Positions 10,542 to 23,500 of a DNA stretch of 64,000 bases are shown one piece after another. Source of the DNA: Hippopus hippopus (Eukaryota > Mollusca > Bivalvia > Cardiida > Cardiidae); NCBI GenBank assembly GCA_946811185.2, contig OX328107.1, positions 39,085,860-39,149,859 of the forward strand. Reading direction: 5' to 3'. The notes under the pieces are model-generated. The model ran no database searches. It was not told the origin of the DNA and worked only from the letters and a program-made list of their open reading frames with translations. Both the position numbers and the translations under genes were made by a program. The first letter of the stretch is position 1. Every line of letters starts with the position of its first letter.

Positions 10542-11178
10542 AAAAATAACTGGTCATAAGACAAAATGAAATATTTTTTTCTCTTAATTTTTATTGTGAC
10601 TCGACAACAGTTTGATTAAAACACTAAATCCTGTATAATATATTATGTAGTAGTAAATCATTGTATAATACATAAAAATTTGTAGTATGGATAAAAGAGA
10701 AGACAGTGCTGAGGTACATGTATGAATTTTCAAAATACCATTTACCTTTGGATAAAATCAATAAAAATGTTTCCAATGAATACACAAACCAACAAAATAC
10801 CAATAAAAGCCATTTGCCACACCTTCCAGAGTTGAGATGATCCTAAGAATGAAAGTTTTTGAAAGCATTTTAGGAAAAGGAGAAAATGCTGGTAACCAGC
10901 ACTATTTCCTTATCCCAATATGTTTTTGCTCTTTAATATTATAAAATTATTATACATGTAATTCTAATTGACTATATTTTTCATCTGCAAGTGTTCTTTC
11001 AATTTGGAGTAGTCTTTAATTTTATCAACTGGAAAAGTTAATAAAACCAAGTCAAAAATCCATGTGGCATTAAGTACAAATAAAGTTGCTTTTGCAGACA
11101 ATGTAGATTCAGGTCAAACTGCACAAAACAAGCAATCTGATCTTGGTTCTACATTATCTAATGTTTAGTTAAACTGAC
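10542..11178. other. Non-coding AT-rich stretch with one eroded MITE
   Basis: No open frame or RNA gene is recognisable. An eroded family A core (GAGAAAATGCTGGTAACCAG) lies at about 10880-10900. Confidence 0.6.
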
Positions 11179-11400
11179 TTAACCTTTTTTCACACATTCC
11201 CAACTTTTAATGACCTTCAGGAAGAAATCTTGAAAACATTGAGGGGAAAAGAGAAAATGCTGGTAACCAGCATTTTCTCCTTTTCCCACAGTGTGTTCTA
11301 CTCTATCAAAGACAACTTCCACAATTTAAGCCACATTTAACTGCAGATGCTTTGAGTTCGGACAGGTCAAATATAATTGGGTAATGTGGTAAAGGGTTAA
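11179..11400. mobile_element. Family A MITE
   Basis: TTAACCTTTTTTCACACATT at the left, GGTAAAGGGTTAA at the right, and the palindrome AGAAAATGCTGGTAACCAGC with its mate in the centre. Confidence 0.8.
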
Positions 11401-12310
11401 TAGAGCTTTGGTGTAAACGCTTATTTGTTTTAAATTTTATTTAGTTTGGTCAAACTCACTTAAAACAGCTTTAAAACCCCACAACATATAAGCCCTATTC
11501 TCTAAGACTCACTTCATTTGACACCAGGGCTATATTGGGCAAAAGTTTAACTTCATTTTTCTTGTCAAAGGAAAAAATGAATAAATAAATGCAAGCCTAA
11601 TGATTAGCACCTCAAACAAATTTAAAGTTACTGACATTGAAACCAATAATTCTGAAAGTAGTATGTTGTAAGACAAACGGATTGAATTCTACAGCAAGTT
11701 AAATCTTAAGAAATCTGATAAAGCCAATAAAATCAAAACAACAACCAGTTTCAAGATGAATAAGAACTTCTCCAAAATAATGCCCAAATAATGAACTGAA
11801 CTGGAGCCTAAAATGGACATCAACAATCAATGCATTCCGGGAGTTTCTTTATCAGAGCTACCGGTATGTACAACCCTCCTGTAAAGCCACTGGCTGCTTT
11901 TCCATATTAACACTGTCTAAATGACAATTAACACCGACATTTCATGGTAATCGTTTTGTTTCAGATTGTATTTGGGTTCACAACTTAAGCTTCATACCAT
12001 CACTCTTTGGCTACCATCTAAATCTATTGAAATTGATTCGGGATCTACCATACAATTTCCACTGAAATTGAGAATGCTTTTTGTAAGGGTTTAACATTGG
12101 ATAACAGATGAGTTAAATCCAAGATCAGACTGCACATTCTATGCATTCTGATCTTGATCTAAGTCATCCACAAAGCTATACAGCTGCCATAGCAGTGGTA
12201 GAGTAAATACTGAGCAATCAGAGGTATTTAAAAGTATTGGAACCATTCAATTTTCAAAAATGCCATTGACTTTTAAAAGAAAGTGTCTCAAAAAAATACT
12301 CACAAAAAAA
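11401..12310. other. Intergenic, nothing coding recognised
   Basis: AT-rich sequence without a plausible gene. A core-C-like palindrome (CCAAGATCAGACTGCACATT against GCATTCTGATCTTGATCT) lies at about 12118-12162. Confidence 0.6.
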
Positions 12311-12311
12311 T

Positions 12312-12510
12312 GTTAAACCCTTTACCAGGTAATATCAAATGTTTTTTCAAAACCTTTGTAGGAAAACATGCTTGGGACCAGCATTTCTCGGTTTCTGACA
12401 ATCTTCTACCTTATGTAAAAGAAGTCTTACAATTTTACACCAAATTTAGTTTGTTGTCTGCAAAGCTTTCGACTTGGTCAAGTCTGAAATTTTGAAACCT
12501 GGTACAGAAT
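12312..12510. repeat. Degenerate family A MITE
   Basis: Begins TTAAACCCTTTACCAGGTAA. It keeps TTGTCTGCAAAGCTTTCGAC and GGTCAAGTCTGAAATTTTG towards the right end; the central palindrome is eroded. Confidence 0.6.
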
Positions 12511-12587
12511 TAGAATTCATTAACAAGTATATTGGTTAAAACAAAACGAAAATTCTGGTAAAGAGTACAATAAAAAGAAGAAAATAT

Positions 12588-12840
12588 GCGCCATGCTCTG
12601 TGGACAAGGGGCTTAATGCATCTGCAAAAAGGATCGACCCTTATCAGCCTGCGCAGGCTGACAGGGGTCAAAACTTTTTGCTACTGGTAGATTTTCTGTG
12701 TTTCCAAGGACCATTCTATCTACAGATCAAGTTAATTGTCACACTGAATGGATTTTATGGATCCTTAATTATGTGATGTCTTGCTTGGTATAATATGTTA
12801 CGAAGATGCATTATGCGCCCTTTTGCCAGAGTATGGCTCA
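12588..12840. mobile_element. Family B palindromic MITE
   Basis: CGCCATGCTCTGTGGACAAG at the left against AGAGTATGGCTCA at the right, with TCAGCCTGCGCAGGCTGACA in the centre. Confidence 0.75.
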
Positions 12841-12884
12841 TTATATAATTTTTACCCTTAGAGTACAAAACAAAACTATTGCTA

Positions 12885-13080
12885 TTCCCTTAACCAACTC
12901 AGAAAACATTGGGGGAAAGGAGAAAATGCTGGTAAACAGCATTTTCACCTTTCACAAAGTTTCCTATCCTTAAAAGCACAAACTCCAAAAATTAAGATGC
13001 ATTTACCAGTACTTTGTTGTCAGCAAATTTAAATGTTTTAAATTAGACAAGGCTAAAACTTTGTTGTCCAGTTCTTGATA
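12885..13080. repeat. Degenerate family A MITE
   Basis: Keeps AGAAAACATTGGGGGAAAGG and AATGCTGGTAAACAGCATTT, then TTGTTGTCAGCAAATTTAAA. Ends are eroded. Confidence 0.6.
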
Positions 13081-13770
13081 TGAAGCAGACATTTAGATCA
13101 AGGTCAGAGTTCAGGGTATATGTCGTCTGACTGAGTCCTAATTGCCTGCTATGTGGTGTAAAAAAGTAGCCTTGGAAATGCAATATTTATGTCTTTCTCT
13201 CCACCGCCCCTCCCTAACCATTCTATTTATTTGGTAAAGTAAACCACATAAAAATCTACCAAAAATCACATAAAAATTTTACCACTTATCATCCTATTGT
13301 AAACATAACTGTCACTAAATAACTAACATACCCATATATCAGTATGATCTTCCTAAAGATAGACTTCAATTTTTAGTAAAATTTATTCATTACTAAAATT
13401 TCAAATACACACATTCATGACAAACATCTATAGGCAAAGTACAAACATACATGAGGTCCATTCAAAAACATTAGCAGATTGAAAAACAACCAAAAAAGCT
13501 TTGCATATCAAAAAGTGGTGCACATAAAACACACTTAATCTTACTGGGATAGGGCTAGATTTCCCTACTTGGATTTATTTGTAGTCTACCAGGAAAGCAT
13601 AATGTAACATTTTCATTTAAATACTCTTTGGGTGCAGGCCATTCTGTTTGTCACAATAAAATACTAACTAGATCTACTGAAAATTCTAAATTCTGTGTGC
13701 TGATTGTCTAAGAAGTGTACAGATTTTGGGTACATTGAACTACGTTTTATAACACTGCGTCAAACACAAC
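13081..13770. other. Intergenic, nothing coding recognised
   Basis: AT-rich, no open frame of interest and no recognised repeat beyond short A/T runs. Confidence 0.55.
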
Positions 13771-13784
13771 AGTAAACTCATTAA

Positions 13785-14010
13785 CAAACAGATAGATTTC
13801 AGACCTATCACTAATTCAAAGCAATTGCAGACAACAAATTCAATGTGGCTTGAACAGAAGAACTTGTTTTTGGAAGCATAGAAAACATTGTGGGAATAGG
13901 AGAAAATACTGGTTACCAGTATTTTCTCCTTTTGAGCCAAATTTAGTTTGTCATCTGCAAATACTTTAAATCTGGATCAGTCTAAATATTTGTTTTTTGG
14001 TAAAGAGTTA
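13785..14010. repeat. Family A MITE, diverged
   Basis: Central palindrome AGAAAATACTGGTTACCAGT plus mate, TAGAAAACATTGTGGGAATA before it and GGTAAAGAGTTAA at the right end. Confidence 0.7.
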
Positions 14011-14109
14011 AAGAGGTAGTCATATGTTGTAATTCATGTCCAGTCTAGCTTGTATTTCTATGTAATTATTAACTCTTCTATGGAAAAATTGACGAAAAGC
14101 GTAAGAGGC

Positions 14110-14115
14110 TTTATT
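14110..14115 (-). promoter_or_regulatory. IDH1: Candidate IDH1 polyadenylation signal
   Basis: AATAAA on the minus strand, 355 nt downstream of the IDH1 stop codon and the first canonical hexamer I noticed after it. Assignment is by position only. Confidence 0.45.
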
Positions 14116-14290
14116 AAATTAAGGCATTTGGGTATAGCATATCAGAAAGTTTGTTTTAAAATTTACCACTAGTGTAGAAGTACTAAACCTTATAGTGGTA
14201 AGGAAATGAAATGAATAGTCTCAGTCAGTACTCAAGATGTACAAGTTGCAAATTCAAGACTGTGTTTTTTCAGAATATCCGTAAAGAGAT

Positions 14291-14355
14291 GGACAGTATA
14301 GATTCAAGATCAGACTGCATAGAATGTGCAGTCTGATCTTGGATCTACATTGTCC
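14291..14355. repeat. Core-C palindrome in the probable IDH1 3'UTR
   Basis: GGACAGTATAGATTCAAGAT pairs with ATCTTGGATCTACATTGTCC around a GCATAGAATGTGC loop region. It lies between the IDH1 stop and the AATAAA, so it should form a long hairpin in the transcript. Confidence 0.75.
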
Positions 14356-14469
14356 AGTTAAGCAACTTTACTCGAGTTCAAATGTTCAAGAAATGGTGAA
14401 GATGAAGTTTCTGGTCCAAACAGAGTGTTACAATTTACTGGGATCTGAGGCTTCTGCTGGACCCCCTAG

Positions 14470-14554
14470 TCAACTGGAGCCCATTTTCTTCACCAGGTTT
14501 TCTGCTAGTTTGTCCAGGAATTCAAAGGTGTTCAAGTAATCCGATCTTTGAACA
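14470..14554 (-). CDS. IDH1: IDH1 coding exon 11 (last)
   Basis: Encodes [20 protein letters not shown] and the C-terminal VKKMGSS, ending at TGA (14472-14470). Acceptor TTTTTATTTCAG. The SDYLNTFEF segment is IDH1-like. Confidence 0.93.
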
Positions 14555-17500
14555 CTGAAATAAAAACAATTACAAATACATATAGCTATAACTTTTTTCA
14601 GTAGGTGCACAAATTTTACCAGTAACAGATAGCTATCGATTTTTCAGTTGGTGAACGAGTTTTTTGTAGTTATCAATAGCTCTGGATTTTCAAATTGGTG
14701 CACAAATTTTCAAGATAAATAGAAATGAATTTTTCAATAAGTACACAAATTTTCACTTTAAATAACAAATAGCTATAGATATTTCATCAGGAGCACAAGT
14801 TTTCACAATAAAAAAATACCTATGAATATTTCAGTAGGTGCACAAATTTTCCAAACAGCAACCAATTTTTCCAACGGGTGCACAACAGGTGCACCCATTT
14901 TACAATTACAAATAACAAAAGTTTTAGGAGTTATAAAAAGTTTCATAGAAAAACCTGAATTTTTCAGTGAAAAAATTGTCACAACAACTAAAAGCTATGA
15001 TTTTTTCAAAATTTTCACAAGTCTTATTGAGAGCAAATAAGGTAGGAATAATCCTTAACTGTCAAAAATACAATAGAAAATATCTACTTTATTAATATTT
15101 AATGGGAAAGGAAAATAAAAATAATGCTCCTTGGATTCAAAAAACCAACACCCTAATCATGAAGCCCCAAATTAGCACAAACAGGAACTCACCTACTCAT
15201 TCCTTTAATACATATAGCTAGATCTTTGGTCATAAATCCACCTTCAATGGTCTCTATACAGACTGCCTCAAGGTCACTGGCAAACTTTGCAAGGGCATCA
15301 TTGCTATCCAGCTTGGCTCTGTGAGCAAGTCCACGGGTCCAGGCAAAAATGGAAGCTGCAATAATTAAAACATGGTTTTTCTTTTCAGTAAAAATTTTAA
15401 GTTGGAAAATAGTGTAACTGTATAAAAAATTTTGATGGTTACCAGCCCTTCTGGCTTATAATCCCCTCTTACCTATTTACCACACAATCCTGAGTTCTTA
15501 TCACCCTAGGAAGAAGGTTTTTGAAAACACTGTGGGAAAAGGAGAAAATGAAAGTCAAATGCCAACAATTCAATGCCAATTTCCAACAATGTTTTAGTCC
15601 TATCAAATACAGAAATCATCATTTGAGCTACAATGTCATCTGCAAATGCTTTCACTTTGGTCAATTCCAAATTTTATCGATCGGTAAAAAGTTAACTCCG
15701 TACCATGATTTACCTCACGACAAAATTTTGCCTGATCCAAATTGAAAGCATTAGCAGAAGACATATTAAGTGTAACTCAAAACATAAAATTTGTCTTTCA
15801 TAGGGTAGAAAATAGTGCAGAAAAAGAAGAAATTGCTGGTTGCTAGCATTTTCTTCTTTCCCCACAATGCTTTGAAAAACTCTCTTCCTAAGTGTCCTTA
15901 AAAGTTGGCATTGTGTGGTAAAAGGTTAAATTTTGACAGGTAAGAACACTTTTGAAGTAAGAATTTTCTGTGATGGCAAAATATGAAAGTATTTGCAGCC
16001 AACAAATCAGAGATAAATGAGATGATGGAATTCGTCCATAATAAGGCAGAGAACAATGTTGGAGCAAGGAGAAAATGCTGGTAGCCAGCATTTTCTCCTG
16101 TTTTCCACATTGTTTTCTAAAGCTTCTTTTCACATGCTTGTTAAAACTTTGGAATGGAAAAACAACAAATTGCAGTTCTGAGGCTCTTTTGGCTAGAATA
16201 TCTTCAGGAACAGCAATATGTTTCATTTCATGACCACACTGCATAATCTTTATAGTCTGATCTTGATCTACACTTGTTGTAAAAGTAGTTTAAACCACAG
16301 AAGGCTAAAACAGAACTTTAGTTCTTTTTTTTTTTTGTTAATGTAAATCAAGATAAGACTGCTCTTTTCCAACAATGTAAATTACAGATAAAACTGCAAA
16401 GTCTCTAGGAAAATTTCAGGCAAAAACACCAAGGGGTATGAAACTGCATTGCTTTTACTCATATTAATGATTGAGAAAGTTTGTTTGATTTATTTTGCTC
16501 CTTAACAAACAACAAAATTTAAGATTGCAGGTACTTGCAGACTGAAAATAACATGTAAACAAGGCCTAAATAATGAAATTGTCTTTGAATGGGTAGAGAT
16601 AAAAAAAAGCTGTTCATAAGCATTTTCTCCTCTTCCCAAAATTTTGCAAAGCTTTTTCATTGTTGTTGAAATGTTGGATTGTTTGGCAAGTGATTGAGGG
16701 TAAAGATATTGCCATAGCTTTTATAGTTAGAATCTTTCATCACAAGACACAACTTACCAATTGGATTGGTAGACGTTTCTTTGCCTTGTTGGTGGAAACG
16801 ATAATGTCTCGTCACTGTACCATGAGCAGCCTCTGCCTCGATGGTCTTCCCGTCTGGACACACCAAGACACTGGTCATCATGCCCAGAGAACCAAAACCT
16901 TTATAATTATAGCGGGAACAAGAGTGTTATCAACTCGTTAACTCTTTACCAAACAACAAAATTTTAGACTCATCCATCTTGAAGGAATATACAGATTGCA
17001 ATTCTAATATTTTTCAAAGTATAGTAATTATTTTGAATGGGTAGAAAATATTGTGGGAAAAGGACAAAATGCTGGTAACCAGCCTTTTCTCTTTTTCCAA
17101 CAATATTTTCAAAAGCCATCTATTTAGGGTTGTTAAAATTCTGGATTGTAACGTAAAAGATTAAGTCTTTACCAAAAAAAGGAAATTTTAGACCTATCCA
17201 AATTGAAGACAATTGCAGATGACATGTCCAATTTGGTTCAAACTATAGGAATTGTTTATGAAAGGGTACACAGCATTTTCTCCTTTTCTTACAATGTTTT
17301 TAAAAGCCTTCTCACCCAGGGTCATTGAAACACGTTATTGTTTGGTAAAGGGTCAGATTTGTATACAGCTTCGTTACCTATATAAGGTCAGTTTAACCAC
17401 CTTTGTTATCTGTTTAAGGTAACCATAGTTTAAAAATGTTATTTTAAAATCACACTACCACCCATACCAAGATTCCTATAGTACTAAACTTATTTGGTGA

Positions 17501-20500
17501 GCATTCACTCAGAAGTTTCTTTAAACCACTGACTAACATGTATGAAAGAAGGAATTCATCATTAAACAAAGATTCAAAATTTTAACTCAGTGAGACTAAA
17601 TCAGTTTCATTCATTTTGGCAGAAAAAGCTTCACAGGAAAGATTACCTTGAGCTACAGAATCTGATTGCACATCCCCGTCATAATTCTTACAAGCCCATA
17701 CGAAACCTCCATCTGATTTCATGGCATAGGCAACCATGTCATCAATCAAGCGATGTTCATACCAGATTTTCTTCTCTTCAAACTGGGCCTTGTACTCTTT
17801 CTCGTAAATTTCTTGGAAAAGATCTTTGAATCTTCCATCATATTTCTTTAGAATGGTATTTTTGGTGCTGTCATTGAAAGTAAACAAGGTTTTTCATCAA
17901 CAGCCACTAGATCTTTGATAAAATTTTTTTACTCAAACAAATTGGAAGAATTTGCAGACAACAAATTTAGTGTGACTCTAAAGGAGATTTTTGTCTTTGA
18001 AATGGTAGAAAGTATTCTTTCCTTTTCCCACAATGTTTAAACTCTTTCACTACCAACTAAAAGGGGCTGACTCTTCTTGAGGTCTATGAGTATCTTTTTT
18101 CTCTTGAAATGAACCTATTCTTGGTTGAAGATTAGCATCAGATAGTGGACTGTGTAGATCCAAGATCAGACTGCACGTTTTGTGCAGTCTGATCTTGATC
18201 TACGCTGTCCACAAAAGCAATCCAAGGCAACATTGGCAGTGAAATAGTTAAAAGGCCTTTTCTATTAGGGTCTTAAGTCTTTAGCAGACAACACAATTTA
18301 GACACAATCATCTGCAAGGTCTGTATAGTCATGGCCTTATTCTACTCTGGTCAGTCTACAGAAGTGTCTGCAGGCTATACTTTATAGCATCTAAAAGGGA
18401 GCAGTCAAGATATTTTTGATCAAAATACAGCTATCCTTCATTTTTATGTTTTTACTTAGCTTCTTACCTGTATAAACTGAATAAAATTACTTACTAGTAA
18501 CTCTTCATCAAATAACAAAATTCTATACTTGTACAAACTGAAAGCATTTGAAGACAACAAAATACATGTAATTAATGTGACTGAAATTTGTTTCCCACAA
18601 TGTTTTCTTCCCTTTGAAAGACAAATCCTATTACTTTGTCTTATATTTGGACCAGTGTAAAATTTTGAAGTCTGGTAAAGAGTTAAACAAGTTTGCAGAA
18701 AAGGAAACTGAAAACATCTTTGTAAGATACAACTAATCAACATGGATAAGGTTTAATAAGTGGTTGACTGATTGATGATTTACAACACTTTCAACATTAC
18801 TTCAATCACATCACAGCAAAAGCACACTTTTTCATGTATGTCCTGGAATTCAGCATTACTAGGCTAGGACACTGAAATGTCCTGCCAAAGGACACTCCAA
18901 AGAAAAATTTTGTACCAAAAGTGGGGATCAGACCTAGTGGCCTCCAGGTTTCAAATCTTATACCTTCACCACTCAGCCACTCAGGAACCAGTTTCATAGA
19001 TGAGTTAAAAAAAAACACTGTGGTAGAAGGAGAAATTGCTCAATATGAGCAATATCTTTTCCTTCCACAATGTTTTTTTTTAAAAAGGTCCGCTTTAGGG
19101 CAAAAAAAAGTGCTAACTGATGGTGGTGTCTTAATAAAGCAGTCAGAAAACTAACCTGAGATACAGAGGCCATTCTTTTTGTAAAGCATATTGGAAGCAA
19201 CAATGTCCAAATTCTTTAATACTCTGAAAAATATAAACATAACTCTTTGAATCTTTTTACCAGCATTTTATTTTTCTTCGATAATGGTCATTAAACCCTG
19301 CATTGTGTTGCAAAGAGTTAATGGGTACACCTTACTTTGAAGTCGTTCTAAAAAGCATTAGAACAGCACAATATTTTCAACGATAAGTTGATGTGCATGA
19401 GATGCAGCTCAGTCAGAAACATACATAGCTTGAGACCCTAGGGCTCAACGATTCAAATTCAAAGCTAAGCCAATTTCTTTCTGAGGATTGATGATAGTCA
19501 TTGAGACAGGATTCATTCCTCTCAATGCTGCTCTTTTTTTTTTTCAATGATGGTAACATCAGAAAGCAGCCAGTGGCTCGGAAAGGATATTATGCAAACT
19601 AGTGGTAAAAAAACTCTAGGAAAGCATGGATAGGTGCACATAACTTGTTACCAGCATTTTATTCTTTTTCTGAATTGTTTTCAACACCCTGTATCCTCTA
19701 GATCATAAAGTCTTTACCACAAGCCAAGGTTTCAGACATGTCCAAAATGAAAGCATTTTCAGTTAACAAAATACACATGATTCAAATTAAGGTTTTGTCT
19801 TTGATAATGTAGAAAAACTGTGGAAAAAGGAGACAAGTGCCAGTTACCAGCATTTTGTTTTCTTTTTTTTCTACATTGTTTACAAGAGCCTACTCTGTCA
19901 GGTTGTTAAAACTCAGGATTGTGTAATAAAGGGTTAAGACCCGATTCTTTAACTGTTAACAAGACAATCCCGAGTTTAAACAACCCTGAGGAAACAGCCT
20001 TTTGAAAACCTTGTGGAAAAAGGAGAAAATGCTGGTTACCAGCATTTTCTCCTTTTTCCCTACAAGGTTTTCTACACTTTCACAGACAATTACCATCATT
20101 TCCGCTCAAATCAAATAAGTCTGGAAATGCTTTCAATTTGGACAAGTCTAAAATTTTATCCTTTGGTAAAGAGTCAATAAAGGGTTTATGGTGCAATGAC
20201 CCCACATGGTTTCAACACTGACACCATATCAGTCAAAGTCAAAATGACCCAGATAATAGGGACAAAATGCTTGACACAATTTCTGTAATCTTTATCAATG
20301 AGTTTTCTCTTGTCATTGTACAAAAGTTACAAGATTTTTTTATCAGAATACAAATTTTGTCCTGGTTCTTGAGGTGAGAAGGCAGTTGTAGTTCAGGCAT
20401 CTTTTAAAAACCATCTTAATCCTTTTCCACACAAGTCTGTGTTTTAACCCTTTACCACATAATGCCGACTTTTAACGACCTCAAGAAGGAAGACTTTTGA

Positions 20501-23500
20501 AAACATTGCGGGAAAAGGAGAAAATGCTGGTAACCAGCATTTTCTTCTTTCCCTACACTGTTTTCTACCCTTTCAAAGTCAACTTCTCCAATTATAGCCG
20601 CATTTAGTTTGGCATATGCTTTGGATTTGGACAAGTCTAAAAACTTGTCATGTAGTAATGGGTTAATGATCTTGAAAAATAAAGCTTTGGGAAATATTCT
20701 GGGAAAAGGAGAAAATTCTGATGATCCTTTGGAATTTAAACTTTCAAACATTTTGTGGGAAAGAGAGAAAATGCTGGTGACCCTGGGAAATAAATTTTTT
20801 GAAAATATTGTAGGAAAAGGAGAAAATGCTAGTAACAGACATTGTGTATGGAAGGTAGTGGTGGGAGCTTTCAATTCTTGCACATAGTTCATGGCCTGAG
20901 AAAAGCCCCCTGCCCCTTCAAAGTTTTAAAATAAAGGGTATTCAATTGGATCCCCAACTTAACTTAGTCTCATAAATGTGCTGTACTGGGCTAAATACCA
21001 ACATTTACATAATGAATCATGGATGTTATTAGGTGTCAGTGCTAACTTACCTCATCAGTATTATACATGGCTAAAGCCACGCCCCCTGTCCCTTCAAAGT
21101 TAAACACGGTATATTCCATTGGGTCCCCACCCTCACTGGGGGTAAATTTGATCTCCAATTTTCCAGATGAAGGGACAACAAAATCTGTAGCTTTATACTG
21201 GAAAAATACAGAGAAAAGATATTAACATAAGCATGGAAATTCCAAATCTTCAAAAAAAAAAAAATAATAATAATAATAAAATGCTACAACCGGCAGAGAG
21301 CACAGTCATCTTACATCAAAATCCTTTTGAAAACACTATGGAAAAAAGGCTTTTACATGTTTTTGTAAATAAGACCTTAATTTATACTGGTAAAGGGTTG
21401 ATCATATTTCACAAAGACGTTTCAGAACTTGCATGTAGCAAAATTGTGTGTAAAAGGTTATTACTTAAATTGAAAGACTTTGTCTATGCTTCTTTGAAAG
21501 CACCAATGTAAAGCATAGATAATTGTGTGAATCTTAATCAAAGGCATGAGTACATGTGATACATGGCAATAGAAGAAATTGCAGTGATTATAAACGATTT
21601 CTTCCTTTGCCAAAATGTTTTTATAGTTGACAGCATCAATGTGGAAAAAGTCTTTTGCTAGAGTGTATTAGTTAACTTACCTGGTCACCATAGGCATGAC
21701 GGCCAATCACAATGCTCCTTTTCCAGCCTGGAACCAGTCGTGGAATATTAGAACAGATAATGGCCTCTCTAAAAACGGTTCCCCGTAAGATATTCCTGAT
21801 GGTTCCATTTGGGGATTTCCACATCTTTTTGAGCTTGAATTCTGCAAAGAACAGACTTTTTCACCACCAATAAAATACACCCGAACTAAACTGTTACTAT
21901 GCAGAGTTACCTTTGTACCAGATGACACCAGTTTGGACTTGTCAAAATTTGAAGCATTTGCAGACAAAAAAATTGAGTGAGCCTCAAATCATTAAGATTT
22001 GAAACTGATGGTATTTGATTATCATCTGTTGCAAAAGTAGAGAAAGAACTGCTTGTATAGCAAGTGATTACAACATTCATACTGCTCAAAATATAGATTC
22101 CTAACATATTTCATTTTTTCCTGGCATTCACTATCCTTTCAGAAGTGATTCTTTACCACACAACAAAATTTTGGACTCAACCAAATTGACAGTATTTCCA
22201 GACGACAAATGAAATGTACCTTGACAGATGAATTCTCCCTTTGATAAAGATAGAGAACATTCTGAGAAAAAGAGAAAATCCTGGTTAAGCACATGTTTCT
22301 CTTTTCCCACAATGTTTTCAGAAGCTTCCTCCTTCTGGATCGTTAAAACTTGGGACTGTGTGGTAAAGATTTTATTGATCTTTATCAACAGTCCAAAAGA
22401 AAAGATACTTTGCTATACATGTACTACAATTTGAATCTGCAACCAGTGTGTTTGCAAAGTTCCAAGGGTTCCTGCAGGGCTTCTCATTTAGCTGCATTTT
22501 GGGTAGGAATCTTAATTTAGTGCAGATATATTACAAGCTGGCAAAAGATTTAGAAAATGCTGGTCCTATCATTTAGGGGTACCAGACATTTTGATATTGG
22601 TTCCCCAATTTGCCGCTGGTGAAGAAAGACCAATTAACCCTTTACCTCACAATCCTGAGTTTTAATGACCCTAAGGAAGAAGCCTTTTGAAAACATTGAG
22701 GGAAACAGTCCGAAGTTTAACACTGATAATGTATAATGTGTTCATTGACACAGCTGATATAAAACTTCCTAACATACATGTAGCACTATGAAGTAAATAT
22801 CTAGTCCTACCTTCCACTCTTTTTTCATCAGGTGTAATGGTTGCACATTTGATTCCAACATTATACTTTTTGATGGCATTGGCTGCATCAACAGTCACTG
22901 AAAAGAAAATTACTACAGGTCATAAGATACTGGTTATTTCCGAGGACTCGGTATAGTACTGTAACATCAATCAGTGCAGCCCAATCTTTAAGAAAACTGT
23001 CTCTCAAATTGTCATCATTGGGCATTTCCTTCTGAAAGAAATATCCTTTTTGTTTTTTTTTTTGCAGTGTAATTGTTCAGTGAAGTCTATTTCAACGTGG
23101 TTTCTAGTTTGATTTACACAAAGGCATGGGTAAGATAGATTTATTAAATTAGTCAAAATATTAATGAGCCATGCTCTAGGGAAAGGGGGTTTAATGCATC
23201 TCCATTATGCATGCTATGCAGCAAGTCATGACATAATTACCATCCATAAAATGTTTTTAGTATAACAACCAACTGAATCATGAGGTACACTGGTCCTTAG
23301 TAATGCAAAAAATTGACCAGTAAACTATAGCAAAAACGTTTTGACCCCAGTTAGCCTGCGTGGACTGCCCACACTGACCTTGGTGGATACTTTTTGCAGA
23401 TGCATTAAGCTCCCTTTTCAACAGAGCATGGCTCATATATAAACAGGGGATTGAAAATGAATTAAAACTGTATAACACAGCACTGGGTAAAATAAAACGT

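Noticed and set aside
20452..20892. 146-codon open frame
   Set aside because: Crosses several family A MITE hairpins in an IDH1 intron; peptide is MITE-derived (e.g. [14 protein letters not shown]), recurring in many such frames.
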